DNA of 5,116 nt from assembly GCA_013202615.1 (NCBI GenBank), contig JABMRL010000145.1, positions 1 to 5,116 of the forward strand, written 5' to 3'. Below, one piece after another: positions 1 through 5,116 of the stretch. The notes under the pieces are model-generated. The model saw only the letters and a program-made list of their open reading frames with translations. It ran no database searches and was not told where the DNA came from. How positions within the stretch are numbered: the stretch's first letter is position 1; every line of letters begins with the position of its first letter. The DNA comes from Dehalococcoidia bacterium. GTDB taxonomy: Bacteria; Chloroflexota; Dehalococcoidia; Dehalococcoidales; RBG-16-60-22. Both the position numbers and the translations under genes were made by a program.

Positions 1-1173
1 AACGCCGGTGAGGATGGCAGTGGTGATAACGCCGGCCACGCACGGCCCCATGGCAAAGGGCAGAATCATGGCTTTTTTATTGACCGCGGCGGCGCATTTC
101 TGGGCTACTTTGGCCGTGGTCGGCAAGCAGGAAACGGCGGCGATGCCGATCAGTGGATTGAACGGCTCTTTGGAAAATCTGCTGTAGATAAGGCCGCCGG
201 CGATACCGCCCAGGCCTGAAAGCGTGAGGGCAATGATGCCCAGGACGAGCAGAATCAGTACCTTGGGATTCAGGATGATGTCAACGCCGAGGAGAGCGCC
301 CAGCGTGAAGCCAAGGAAGAAGGTGGCGCCGTACAGCAATGGGCCGGAGAGGAATTCAACGAATCGCAAAACGCCCGCCTCCTTGACGGCCAGGCCGACG
401 AAAAAGGAAGCGAAAAGCGGAGCCGCCACCGGAAAGAGGGTGCAGAGGAAGGCGCAGGCGATGACGGCGAAAGCGAATTTCGCTCCGGGAGAAACCCGAG
501 GTATGGTGCGCCAGTCCATCTCAATCGCCCTCAGTCTTCTGGGGATGATTTTAACCAGTAACGGATAGCCGGCATAGCAGACGCCGAGATAAACATAGGC
601 CACCACCGTGATGGGAACAAACATGTCCCGGGCCAGCATAATCGAGCCGTAGAGCACCATCGGGCCATCGGCACCGCCAACGAGGGCGATGGCAGCCGCT
701 TCATTGGGCAGCAAGCCCATCGCCATAGCGATGGGCAGAGTGATTATCGTACCGAGCTCGGCACAGATGGCCAGAAAGAAGCTCATATAAGGCTTGGCCA
801 GCAGTATATCAATATCGGTGATGGCGCCGATACCCATGAAAACAAGGCAGGCAATCAGGCCGTTGCTGAAGGTAAAGGTGTAAATCGGCTGCAGGAAGTC
901 TATCTGCAGGTAATACATGAGCTCCTCTACATTACCGGCGAGAGGGTTGATGAAGAGATTGCCCATCTGCCCGGCCTCGAACATCATCAGGCCGCCGTTC
1001 ACCGCCAGCATGCCGATGCCCATGGGAAGCATGATAAGGGGCTCTAAAATCTTCTTGTAGGAAAGATAAGCGAACAGAAAACCGAGCGCGATAAGGAGCA
1101 CCCGGCCGCCGGCGATGGCCGGTTCATTCAAGAAAAAAGTATAAAGCCCCTGGAATAACTGCAGAACCTGCAT
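1..1173 (-). CDS. Sodium ion-translocating decarboxylase beta subunit (OadB/GcdB/MmdB family), 3' end cut by window edge
   Basis: I translated this frame by hand: 391 codons from an ATG at 1173 to the window edge with no stop. The protein is very hydrophobic with many membrane segments (for example about residues 24-39, 100-118, 131-151, 232-250 and 304-325). It carries both family signatures: GGADGP at 166-171 and NPLIG at 339-343, followed by AMGPCVAGVI near 374-383. In this family the beta subunit decarboxylates carboxybiotin in the membrane and pumps Na+ outward. Aligned on these motifs with the Klebsiella OadB numbering I remember (constant offset of 34), D169, Y195, N339, G343 and S348 match D203, Y229, N373, G377 and S382, while K355 replaces R389. 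Probably only about ten C-terminal residues are missing. It starts 5 nt after the small membrane gene, so it is the third gene of the operon. The substrate cannot be told from this subunit. Confidence 0.93.
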   Translation of the reverse strand, partial: MQVLQLFQGLYTFFLNEPAIAGGRVLLIALGFLFAYLSYKKILEPLIMLPMGIGMLAVNGGLMMFEAGQMGNLFINPLAGNVEELMYYLQIDFLQPIYTFTFSNGLIACLVFMGIGAITDIDILLAKPYMSFFLAICAELGTIITLPIAMAMGLLPNEAAAIALVGGADGPMVLYGSIMLARDMFVPITVVAYVYLGVCYAGYPLLVKIIPRRLRAIEMDWRTIPRVSPGAKFAFAVIACAFLCTLFPVAAPLFASFFVGLAVKEAGVLRFVEFLSGPLLYGATFFLGFTLGALLGVDIILNPKVLILLVLGIIALTLSGLGGIAGGLIYSRFSKEPFNPLIGIAAVSCLPTTAKVAQKCAAAVNKKAMILPFAMGPCVAGVITTAILTGV

Positions 1174-1178
1174 CGGTA

Positions 1179-1334
1179 TTAACCGCTGCTACCTTTCTGT
1201 TTATCGGCAGCGGCGGGTTTCCCTCCTCTCTGGACAACGAGAGCAATACCCTTGATGATGGCTGCCACGAAAAGCGCAATGACCATCATGATGCCATAGG
1301 CAATAAAGGCAAAGATTAATGAATTCAGAACCAT
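1179..1334 (-). CDS. Small single-span membrane protein, probable OadG/gamma-like decarboxylase subunit
   Basis: This is a 51-residue frame starting with ATG at 1334 and ending with TAA at 1179-1181. A TAAGGT Shine-Dalgarno-like sequence in the biotin carrier's stop region lies just upstream. Residues about 5-34 form one hydrophobic segment (LIFAFIAYGIMMVIALFVAA and onward), followed by a short basic, Ala/Lys-rich tail. It sits 6 nt after the biotin carrier and 5 nt before the beta subunit, which is where sodium-pump decarboxylases keep their small anchoring subunit (OadG, GcdD, MmdD/MmdE). It is shorter than typical OadG and lacks the long Pro/Ala-rich linker and the metal-binding tail, so the assignment rests on position and topology, not sequence identity. 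By analogy it would anchor or assemble the complex at the membrane. Confidence 0.72.
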   Translation of the reverse strand: MVLNSLIFAFIAYGIMMVIALFVAAIIKGIALVVQRGGKPAAADKQKGSSG

Positions 1335-1340
1335 GTAACC

Positions 1341-1565
1341 TTACTCGTATTCAATAACGACGATGGTATCGCCGGGTTTCACTGTCTGGTCGGCGGTTAT
1401 TCCCACCTTGGCAACCGTGCCCGCCACCGGGGCCAGAATCGGGTTTTCCATCTTCATCGACTCCAGTATGCAGATGATGTCACCTTCTGCGATGATGTCT
1501 CCTTCTTTAACGTCCACGCTGATGATTTTACCGGTGATGGGAACCTGTACGTTTTCCTGTGCCAT
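1341..1565 (-). CDS. Free-standing biotin carrier protein (biotin/lipoyl attachment domain) of a decarboxylase complex
   Basis: The protein has 74 residues and is essentially one biotinyl domain. The biotin attachment motif ESMKMEN covers 35-41, with K38 the likely biotinylated lysine. The hairpin halves around VKEGDIIAEGD (19-29) and KPGDTIVVIE (63-72) are typical of the fold. I chose the ATG at 1565 over an upstream ATG at 1631 because an AAAGGA ribosome binding site (1573-1578) lies 7 nt before it, and because the longer version would begin inside the clpC terminator hairpin. In the complex it would ferry carboxyl groups from the carboxyltransferase to the membrane beta subunit. Unlike the C-terminal domain of OadA, or MmdC/GcdC with their Ala/Pro-rich linkers, it is a bare domain with no linker. 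It is the first gene of a three-gene cluster with 6 and 5 nt gaps. Confidence 0.92.
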   Translation of the reverse strand: MAQENVQVPITGKIISVDVKEGDIIAEGDIICILESMKMENPILAPVAGTVAKVGITADQTVKPGDTIVVIEYE

Positions 1566-1595
1566 TTTGAGTTCCTTTCTTAAAATTGACAAACT

Positions 1596-1636
1596 AAAAA
1601 GGGCGGATGGGAAACCTCGTCTTGCGTCCACCGCCC
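1596..1636 (-). terminator. Rho-independent terminator after clpC
   Basis: Read on the minus strand, GGGCGG (1631-1636) pairs with CCGCCC (1601-1606). Three more pairs (TGG with CCA) form across a single bulged T, and a run of five T follows (1596-1600). It begins about 35 nt after the clpC stop. It separates clpC from the biotin carrier operon, whose start codon is only 30 nt past the T run. Any promoter for that operon would therefore have to overlap this hairpin or lie further upstream, unless the hairpin is leaky. Confidence 0.8.
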
Positions 1637-1670
1637 TCGCTGAAAAATCGGGTGCTTGAGTTATGGTGCA

Positions 1671-4142
1671 TTAATTTTCTTCTCCCATTAAAGCGCCCAC
1701 CGCAGTAACGGGACGCACCACAATCTGGTCCTCTTCCAGGTCGACGATTACGGAATCACCGGACTGGAAATTGCCGCGGAGCAGGTCTTCAGAGAGCTTG
1801 TCCTCAACCATGTCCTGAATGGCACGCCGCAGCGGCCGGGCACCGTAGACCTCGTCGTAACCTTTTTCCCCGAGGAAGTCCTTGGCCGCGTCGGTAACTT
1901 CCAGGGCAATATTTTTCTCCTTAAGCTGCTGGGTTACCGAGGTCAGCATAAGGTCGACAATCTGGCGTATCTGCTCCCTGCTCAGAGAGTGGAAGACCAC
2001 GACCCCGTCAACCCGGTTGAGAAACTCGGGGCGGAAGGTCTTCTTCATCTCGTTAAGCAGGTTTTCCTTCATTTTGTCGTAGGCCTGCTCGCGCGTCTTT
2101 GCCTCGTTCGAGCCGGACGTGAAGCCAAGCACCGTACCTTTCCGTATCATCTCGGCGCCAACGTTGCTGGTCATGACAATAATGCTGTTGCGGAAATCAA
2201 CCCGGCGGCCCTTGGCATCGGTCAGGTGGCCGTCATCAAAAATCTGGAGCAGCAGGTTGAATACATCCGGATGCGCCTTTTCAATCTCGTCAAGAAGGAT
2301 GCAGCAGTATGATTTGCGCCTGACTGCCTCGGTCAGCTGTCCGCCTTCTTCGTAGCCAACGTAGCCGGGAGGAGCGCCAACCAGTCGGGAGACGGCAAAC
2401 TTCTCCATGAACTCGGACATATCCAGACGGATGAGCGTGTTCTCGCTGCCGAACATGAATTCGGCCAGAGCACGGACCAGCTCCGTTTTGCCCACGCCGG
2501 TCGGCCCGAGGAAAATGAAGTTCCCTATCGGCCGTCTCGGGTCTTTCAGTCCGGCCCGGGCTCTCCTGATGGCTTTGGCAATGGTATTAATCGCCTCGTC
2601 CTGCCCGATGATGCGCTGGTGCATCACCTCTTCCATATTTAACAGGCGGTTCGTTTCATCACCACCCAGCTGTACCACGGGTATGCCCGTCCACATGCCA
2701 ACCACTTCAGCGATGTTTTCCGCGGTCACTACCGGTTGGTCCTGCGTTTGCTCCGCCCGCCATTCCTTTTCGAGGGCACGTGCTTTATCATCAAGCTGCA
2801 GTTCTTCTTCCCTGAGTTCGGCAGCCCGGTCGTACTCCTGCGCCGCCAGGGCGGTATCCTTATCCTTGCGCTTGGTATCCGCAAGCTGCTTGGTCTCCTT
2901 GAGTGGGGCAGGCATGGTATAGTGCTTTATCCTTACCCGGGAGGACGCTTCATCAATCAGGTCAATGGCTTTATCAGGCAGGAAGCGGTCAGGTATGTAT
3001 CTGGCGGCGAGCGTGGATGCAGAGTGCAGCGCCTCATCGCTGATTGTTAAGTGATGGTGGTCTTCGTAGCGCCCTTTTATACCGCGCAGAATGTCAAGGG
3101 TCTCTTCAACGGTGGGTTCTTCCACCTTCACCGGCTGAAAGCGGCGTTCCAGGGCGGCATCGCGCTCCACATATTTGCGGTAATCATCCAGGGTGGTGGC
3201 GCCAATGCATTGCAGCTCACCGCGCGACAGCGAAGGTTTGAGGATATTGGCCGCGTCAACGGCTCCCTCGGCGGCGCCGGCACCCACCATAGTATGAAAT
3301 TCGTCAATGAAAAGCACGCAGTTGCCCGAGGTTTTTACTTCCTCGATGATTTTCTTGACTCGCTCTTCGAATTCGCCGCGGTATTTTGTCCCGGCGACGA
3401 GCGACCCCATATCCAGGGCGACGAGTCGGCGCTCCTCCAGTGTTTCGGGGACATCGCCGGCAACGATGCGGTGCGCCAGGCCTTCCACGATGGCTGTCTT
3501 GCCAACGCCCGGCTCACCGATAAGCGCGGGATTGTTCTTGGTACGGCGGCTGAGTATCTGGATAACCCGCTCGATTTCCTTCACCCGTCCGATAACCGGA
3601 TCGAGTTTACCAGCGCGGGCAGCGGCGGTCAGGTCAACGCCAAGCTGGTCGAGAGCTGGGGTCCGGCTTGCCCCACGGCCAGCTTTGGAACGGGGCACGC
3701 CCTGGCTGAGGACCTGCGCCGTTTCGGAACGAGCTCGCTCCAGAGTAACCCCGAGGCTGTTAAGTACGCCGGCGGCAACTCCTTCGCCCTCACGCAGCAA
3801 ACCCAGCAGGAGGTGTTCCGTACCGATATAATTGTGGCTGAGCTGTCGTGCTTCATCAATGGCCAGTTCAATAACACGCTTGGCGCGAGGTGTGAGCCCG
3901 GTTTCACCGGTACCCGGCTTTTCGCCACGGTCGCTGTTGAATTCCACCGCCGTCCGTATTTTATTCAGACTGACACCAAGGTTGGTCAGTATTTTGGCGG
4001 CGACGCCCTCCTCCTCTCGCAACAGGCCAAGAAGAATGTGCTTCGTGCCAATAGAAGTATGGTTCATCTGGCGAGCTTCTTCCTGGGCGATGGTCAGCAC
4101 TCGGCGTGCCCGCTCGGAGAACTTCTCAAATCTGCTTGACAT
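1671..4142 (-). CDS. clpC: ATP-dependent Clp protease ATP-binding subunit ClpC
   Basis: This is an 823-residue Hsp100 AAA+ unfoldase that feeds substrates to ClpP in the cytoplasm; B. subtilis ClpC is about 810. Two Clp_N repeats cover about 5-70 and 81-146. The D1 ATPase has Walker A GEPGVGKT (209-216), pore loop KYRG (253-256) and Walker B VLFIDE (276-281). A UVR-type coiled segment at about 418-455 ([12 protein letters not shown]) marks ClpC rather than ClpA or ClpB. D2 has Walker A GPTGVGKT (546-553), pore loop GYVGYEEGG (593-601), Walker B CILLDE (614-619), Arg finger FLNR (707-710) and sensor 2 GARPLRR (767-773). The LGF tripeptide at 672-674 is the ClpP-docking loop. All key residues are present, so it should be active. 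The ATG at 4142 has a close GGGAG ribosome binding site. No ctsR, mcsA or mcsB lies upstream; the neighbour on that side is the 5S rRNA gene. A terminator follows its stop. Confidence 0.98.
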   Translation of the reverse strand: MSSRFEKFSERARRVLTIAQEEARQMNHTSIGTKHILLGLLREEEGVAAKILTNLGVSLNKIRTAVEFNSDRGEKPGTGETGLTPRAKRVIELAIDEARQLSHNYIGTEHLLLGLLREGEGVAAGVLNSLGVTLERARSETAQVLSQGVPRSKAGRGASRTPALDQLGVDLTAAARAGKLDPVIGRVKEIERVIQILSRRTKNNPALIGEPGVGKTAIVEGLAHRIVAGDVPETLEERRLVALDMGSLVAGTKYRGEFEERVKKIIEEVKTSGNCVLFIDEFHTMVGAGAAEGAVDAANILKPSLSRGELQCIGATTLDDYRKYVERDAALERRFQPVKVEEPTVEETLDILRGIKGRYEDHHHLTISDEALHSASTLAARYIPDRFLPDKAIDLIDEASSRVRIKHYTMPAPLKETKQLADTKRKDKDTALAAQEYDRAAELREEELQLDDKARALEKEWRAEQTQDQPVVTAENIAEVVGMWTGIPVVQLGGDETNRLLNMEEVMHQRIIGQDEAINTIAKAIRRARAGLKDPRRPIGNFIFLGPTGVGKTELVRALAEFMFGSENTLIRLDMSEFMEKFAVSRLVGAPPGYVGYEEGGQLTEAVRRKSYCCILLDEIEKAHPDVFNLLLQIFDDGHLTDAKGRRVDFRNSIIVMTSNVGAEMIRKGTVLGFTSGSNEAKTREQAYDKMKENLLNEMKKTFRPEFLNRVDGVVVFHSLSREQIRQIVDLMLTSVTQQLKEKNIALEVTDAAKDFLGEKGYDEVYGARPLRRAIQDMVEDKLSEDLLRGNFQSGDSVIVDLEEDQIVVRPVTAVGALMGEEN

Positions 4143-4182
4143 TTTTCTCCCTAGATATACTGCTCACCATTATTTAATTTAT

Positions 4183-4211
4183 AGTGTAAAGTAACCTCGA
4201 ACGAAGGTCAA
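4183..4211 (-). promoter_or_regulatory. Candidate sigma-70-type promoter for clpC
   Basis: On the minus strand, TTGACC (4206-4211) and TACACT (4183-4188) are separated by exactly 17 bases, giving 5/6 and 4/6 matches to consensus. The -10 box lies about 40 nt before the clpC start. The -35 box begins about 5 bases beyond the 5S 3' end. The TTGACC resembles one half of a CtsR operator (GGTCAAA on the other strand), but the second half-site is missing. This is inferred from consensus matching only. Confidence 0.5.
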
Positions 4212-4216
4212 GAAGC

Positions 4217-4337
4217 CTCCTGGCAATGGCATATTTTCCACAAGGGGGTGACCCCTCAGTATCGTCTGCGCTGGGGCGTTTCACTTCCGTGTTCGGGATG
4301 GGAACGGGTACTACCACCTCGCTCTAACCACCAGGAA
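4217..4337 (-). rRNA. rrf: 5S ribosomal RNA
   Basis: On the minus strand the segment holds the 5S hallmark CCCATCCCGAACACGGAAG (around 4281-4299), followed by the helix IV region GAGGGG-TCAC-CCCC. The two ends close as helix I: CTTCCTGG (4331-4338) pairs with CCAGGAGG (4216-4223), with one G-U pair. The ends given are chosen from this helix and may be off by one or two bases; the length is about 121 nt, as expected. It is not directly adjacent to the 23S: a protein gene and two spacers separate them. No clear terminator follows; the clpC promoter begins almost at once. Confidence 0.95.
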
Positions 4338-4504
4338 GCTTTAAACAACTCTACATAATTAAAACAGGTTTGCTATTTTGTTAAAGTAAGCCAGTTACAG
4401 TACCAAAGTAACTTCTTAAGCCCGCACATAAGGGCTAAGGGCTATAACTCTATGCCCACTTCTCTATTTCACTACCTTCACTCTCGGCTAAGGCTCGAGT
4501 AAGG
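4338..4504 (-). other. AT-rich spacer between the VOC gene and 5S rRNA, with three possible stem-loops
   Basis: This 167 nt stretch has no open frame or tRNA that I can recognise. On the minus strand it holds CCTTACTC pairing with GAGT-G-AAGG (4475-4504), directly after the VOC stop codon. Next is CTTAGCCC pairing with GGGCTTAAG around a bulged T (4415-4439). Then AGTTAC pairs with GTAACT (4393-4413). None has a T run, so they look less like terminators than like RNA-processing or leader structures. A tandem 7-mer, AGGGCTA twice (4431-4444 on the plus strand), overlaps one arm of the middle hairpin. No convincing promoter for the 5S was found. Confidence 0.45.
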
Positions 4505-4897
4505 TTAGCTGCTTCTTTCTACCAGCTCAATCAGCACATTATCTGGAGCCATCAGAAAGGCTATCTTAGCCCCAGAAGACCCCACACTTATCTCATCAAC
4601 AAACCTCACCCCTTTTGCCTTGAGGTCTGCCACCGCGGCGTCCAGGTTATCGGTATACAGTCCGAAATGTTCCAGTCCATAGCGCTTCTTGGGAGAATCC
4701 TCAGCGCTTTGGCTTTCATCTCTAGCATTCATGATCATAAGTCTGATACCTTTGATGTCAAGCCCCACACTAACACGTCCCGCTCCAAGCTCTCTAACAT
4801 TATCCCTCTTAGCGTTAAACATTCTTTCATAAAATTCAGCTGCTTTCAAGGGATCAGCGCTAACCAAATGAGCATGGCCAAACCAGTAACTTAACAC
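4505..4897 (-). CDS. VOC (glyoxalase/bleomycin resistance/dioxygenase fold) family protein, located between 23S and 5S rRNA
   Basis: The protein has 130 residues, the usual length of a two-module vicinal-oxygen-chelate protein. The first module starts with FGHAHL (6-11; H8 or H10 is the likely metal ligand), then an AAEFYERMF helix (19-27). The second begins GLEHFGLY (74-81, H77) and continues through LKAKGVRF (92-99) to VLIELVE (121-127, E124). H77 and E124 fit the metal-ligand pattern; the Glu expected near residues 53-57 of the first module is not evident. The second half resembles methylmalonyl-CoA epimerase and lactoylglutathione lyase relatives, but substrate and reaction cannot be assigned. 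It starts with GTG at 4897, supported by a perfect AGGAGG 7 nt upstream. My hand count gives about 47% G+C, visibly below clpC. Its placement within an rRNA locus is unusual. Confidence 0.9.
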   Translation of the reverse strand: MLSYWFGHAHLVSADPLKAAEFYERMFNAKRDNVRELGAGRVSVGLDIKGIRLMIMNARDESQSAEDSPKKRYGLEHFGLYTDNLDAAVADLKAKGVRFVDEISVGSSGAKIAFLMAPDNVLIELVERSS

Positions 4898-4904
4898 TTG
4901 GACA

Positions 4905-4910
4905 CCTCCT
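4905..4910 (-). promoter_or_regulatory. Strong ribosome binding site of the VOC gene
   Basis: AGGAGG on the minus strand (AGGAGGT including the next base) lies 7 nt before a GTG codon. It fixes the GTG at 4897 as the start and shows that this frame between two rRNA genes is built to be translated. Confidence 0.85.
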
Positions 4911-4944
4911 AAATTCTAAACCACGATTTTCCTGCTATCCCATT

Positions 4945-4976
4945 AAAGAACCCCGGCCTTAAGACTTGGGTTCCTT
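4945..4976 (-). other. Stem-loop between 23S 3' end and VOC gene (weak terminator or processing site)
   Basis: On the minus strand AAGGAACCC (4968-4976) pairs with GGGTTCTTT (4945-4953), nine pairs with one G-U, around a 14-nt loop. The T residues lie inside the stem and are followed by AATGGG, so it is a poor intrinsic terminator. On the plus strand the stem has one mismatch and is followed by TTAA, with no plus-strand gene to serve. It could be a 23S maturation stem, a partial terminator that limits rRNA-level transcription of the VOC gene, or a leader structure. Confidence 0.4.
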
Positions 4977-5002
4977 TTAACTTTATTAAAAACTAATATC
5001 AA
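4974..5002 (-). promoter_or_regulatory. Weak candidate promoter for the VOC gene
   Basis: On the minus strand TTGATA (4997-5002, 5/6) and TAAAAG (4974-4979, 4/6) are separated by 17 bases, just beyond the 23S 3' end. The -10 box overlaps the first arm of the stem-loop at 4945-4976. AT-rich sequence gives such matches easily, so this is only a possibility. Confidence 0.22.
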
Positions 5003-5011
5003 CTCTGAAGC

Positions 5012-5116
5012 AGGTCAAGCCCTCGACCATTAGTACGGTTAAGCTAAGAGTATTACTACCCTTACACCTACCGCCTATCAAACAAGTAGTCTACTTGTGG
5101 TCTTACCCCCTGTGAT
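5012..5116 (-). rRNA. rrl: 23S ribosomal RNA, 3' end only (continues beyond window)
   Basis: The minus strand reads as the conserved 3' terminal part of bacterial 23S rRNA. It includes the hairpin ACAAGTAGACTACTTGT, then GATAGGCGGTAGGTGTAAGG, then CGTACTAATGGTCGAGG, ending in GCTTGACCT. The terminal GCTTGACCT normally pairs with the 5' end of 23S, so I set the mature 3' end at about 5012, uncertain by a few bases. The rest of the gene, and any 16S, lie outside the window. Confidence 0.95.

Noticed and set aside
224..568. Plus-strand frame opposite the decarboxylase beta subunit
   Set aside because: The minus-strand frame there is unmistakably the beta subunit with all its motifs; this is a shadow.
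1585..1590. Perfect plus-strand TTGACA
   Set aside because: No -10-like sequence 16-18 bases downstream and no plus-strand gene to drive.
1566..1631. Upstream ATG at 1631 extending the biotin carrier by 22 residues
   Set aside because: The extension would be encoded within the terminator hairpin, is unlike the family, and has no ribosome binding site, whereas the ATG at 1565 has a good one.
2407..2922. Plus-strand frame rich in Ser and Arg opposite clpC
   Set aside because: Low-complexity composition typical of an antisense shadow; no start signal and no family resemblance.
3051..4139. Long plus-strand open frame (362 codons) opposite clpC
   Set aside because: It lies wholly antisense to a perfectly conserved clpC; the protein looks like a back-translation shadow with no recognisable motif or ribosome binding site.
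4183..4211. CtsR or CIRCE operator in the clpC promoter
   Set aside because: Only one GGTCAA half-site is present, with no tandem second copy, and there is no TTAGCACTC inverted repeat.
4338..4504. tRNA gene in the spacer before 5S
   Set aside because: The stems do not form a cloverleaf and there is no GTTCGA-type T-loop at the right spacing.
4667..4894. Plus-strand frame opposite the VOC gene
   Set aside because: It is antisense to a frame with a perfect ribosome binding site and VOC motifs.

Overview
Every gene supported here lies on the minus strand, so transcription runs from high to low coordinates: 23S rRNA 3' end, VOC-family protein, 5S rRNA, clpC, biotin carrier, small membrane protein, decarboxylase beta subunit (cut by the window start). 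The source is bacterial. A ClpC-type (UVR-containing) unfoldase next to a sodium-pump decarboxylase fits Chloroflexota (for example Dehalococcoidia) or a Firmicutes-like lineage. That placement is inference from protein style and the unusual rRNA arrangement; nothing here proves it.

Right third (4217-5116): the last ~105 nt of 23S rRNA and a complete 5S rRNA are split by a protein gene on the same strand. That gene encodes a 130-residue vicinal-oxygen-chelate (glyoxalase/epimerase fold) protein with a GTG start and a perfect AGGAGG ribosome binding site. The two spacers (114 and 167 nt) are AT-rich and contain stem-loops but no tRNA that I can see. A translated gene between 23S and 5S is the most unusual feature of the window.

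Centre (1596-4211): clpC, 823 aa and intact, has a plausible promoter a few bases past the 5S 3' end and a convincing rho-independent terminator after its stop. No ctsR-mcsA-mcsB genes precede it, and I see no CIRCE element or complete CtsR box.

Left third (1-1565): a tightly spaced operon (gaps of 6 and 5 nt) encodes a free-standing 74-aa biotin carrier, a 51-aa single-span membrane protein that resembles the gamma/delta small subunits, and the membrane beta subunit of a sodium-translocating decarboxylase. Together these would take a carboxyl group on biotin, release CO2 and export Na+. The carboxyltransferase (alpha) subunit that would set the substrate (oxaloacetate, methylmalonyl-CoA, glutaconyl-CoA or malonate) is not in view. 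The beta subunit keeps the catalytic Asp and most known functional residues but has Lys where the studied enzymes have a conserved Arg.

There is no gene-free stretch over 300 bases and no mobile element or CRISPR array. All plus-strand open frames look like shadows of the minus-strand genes.
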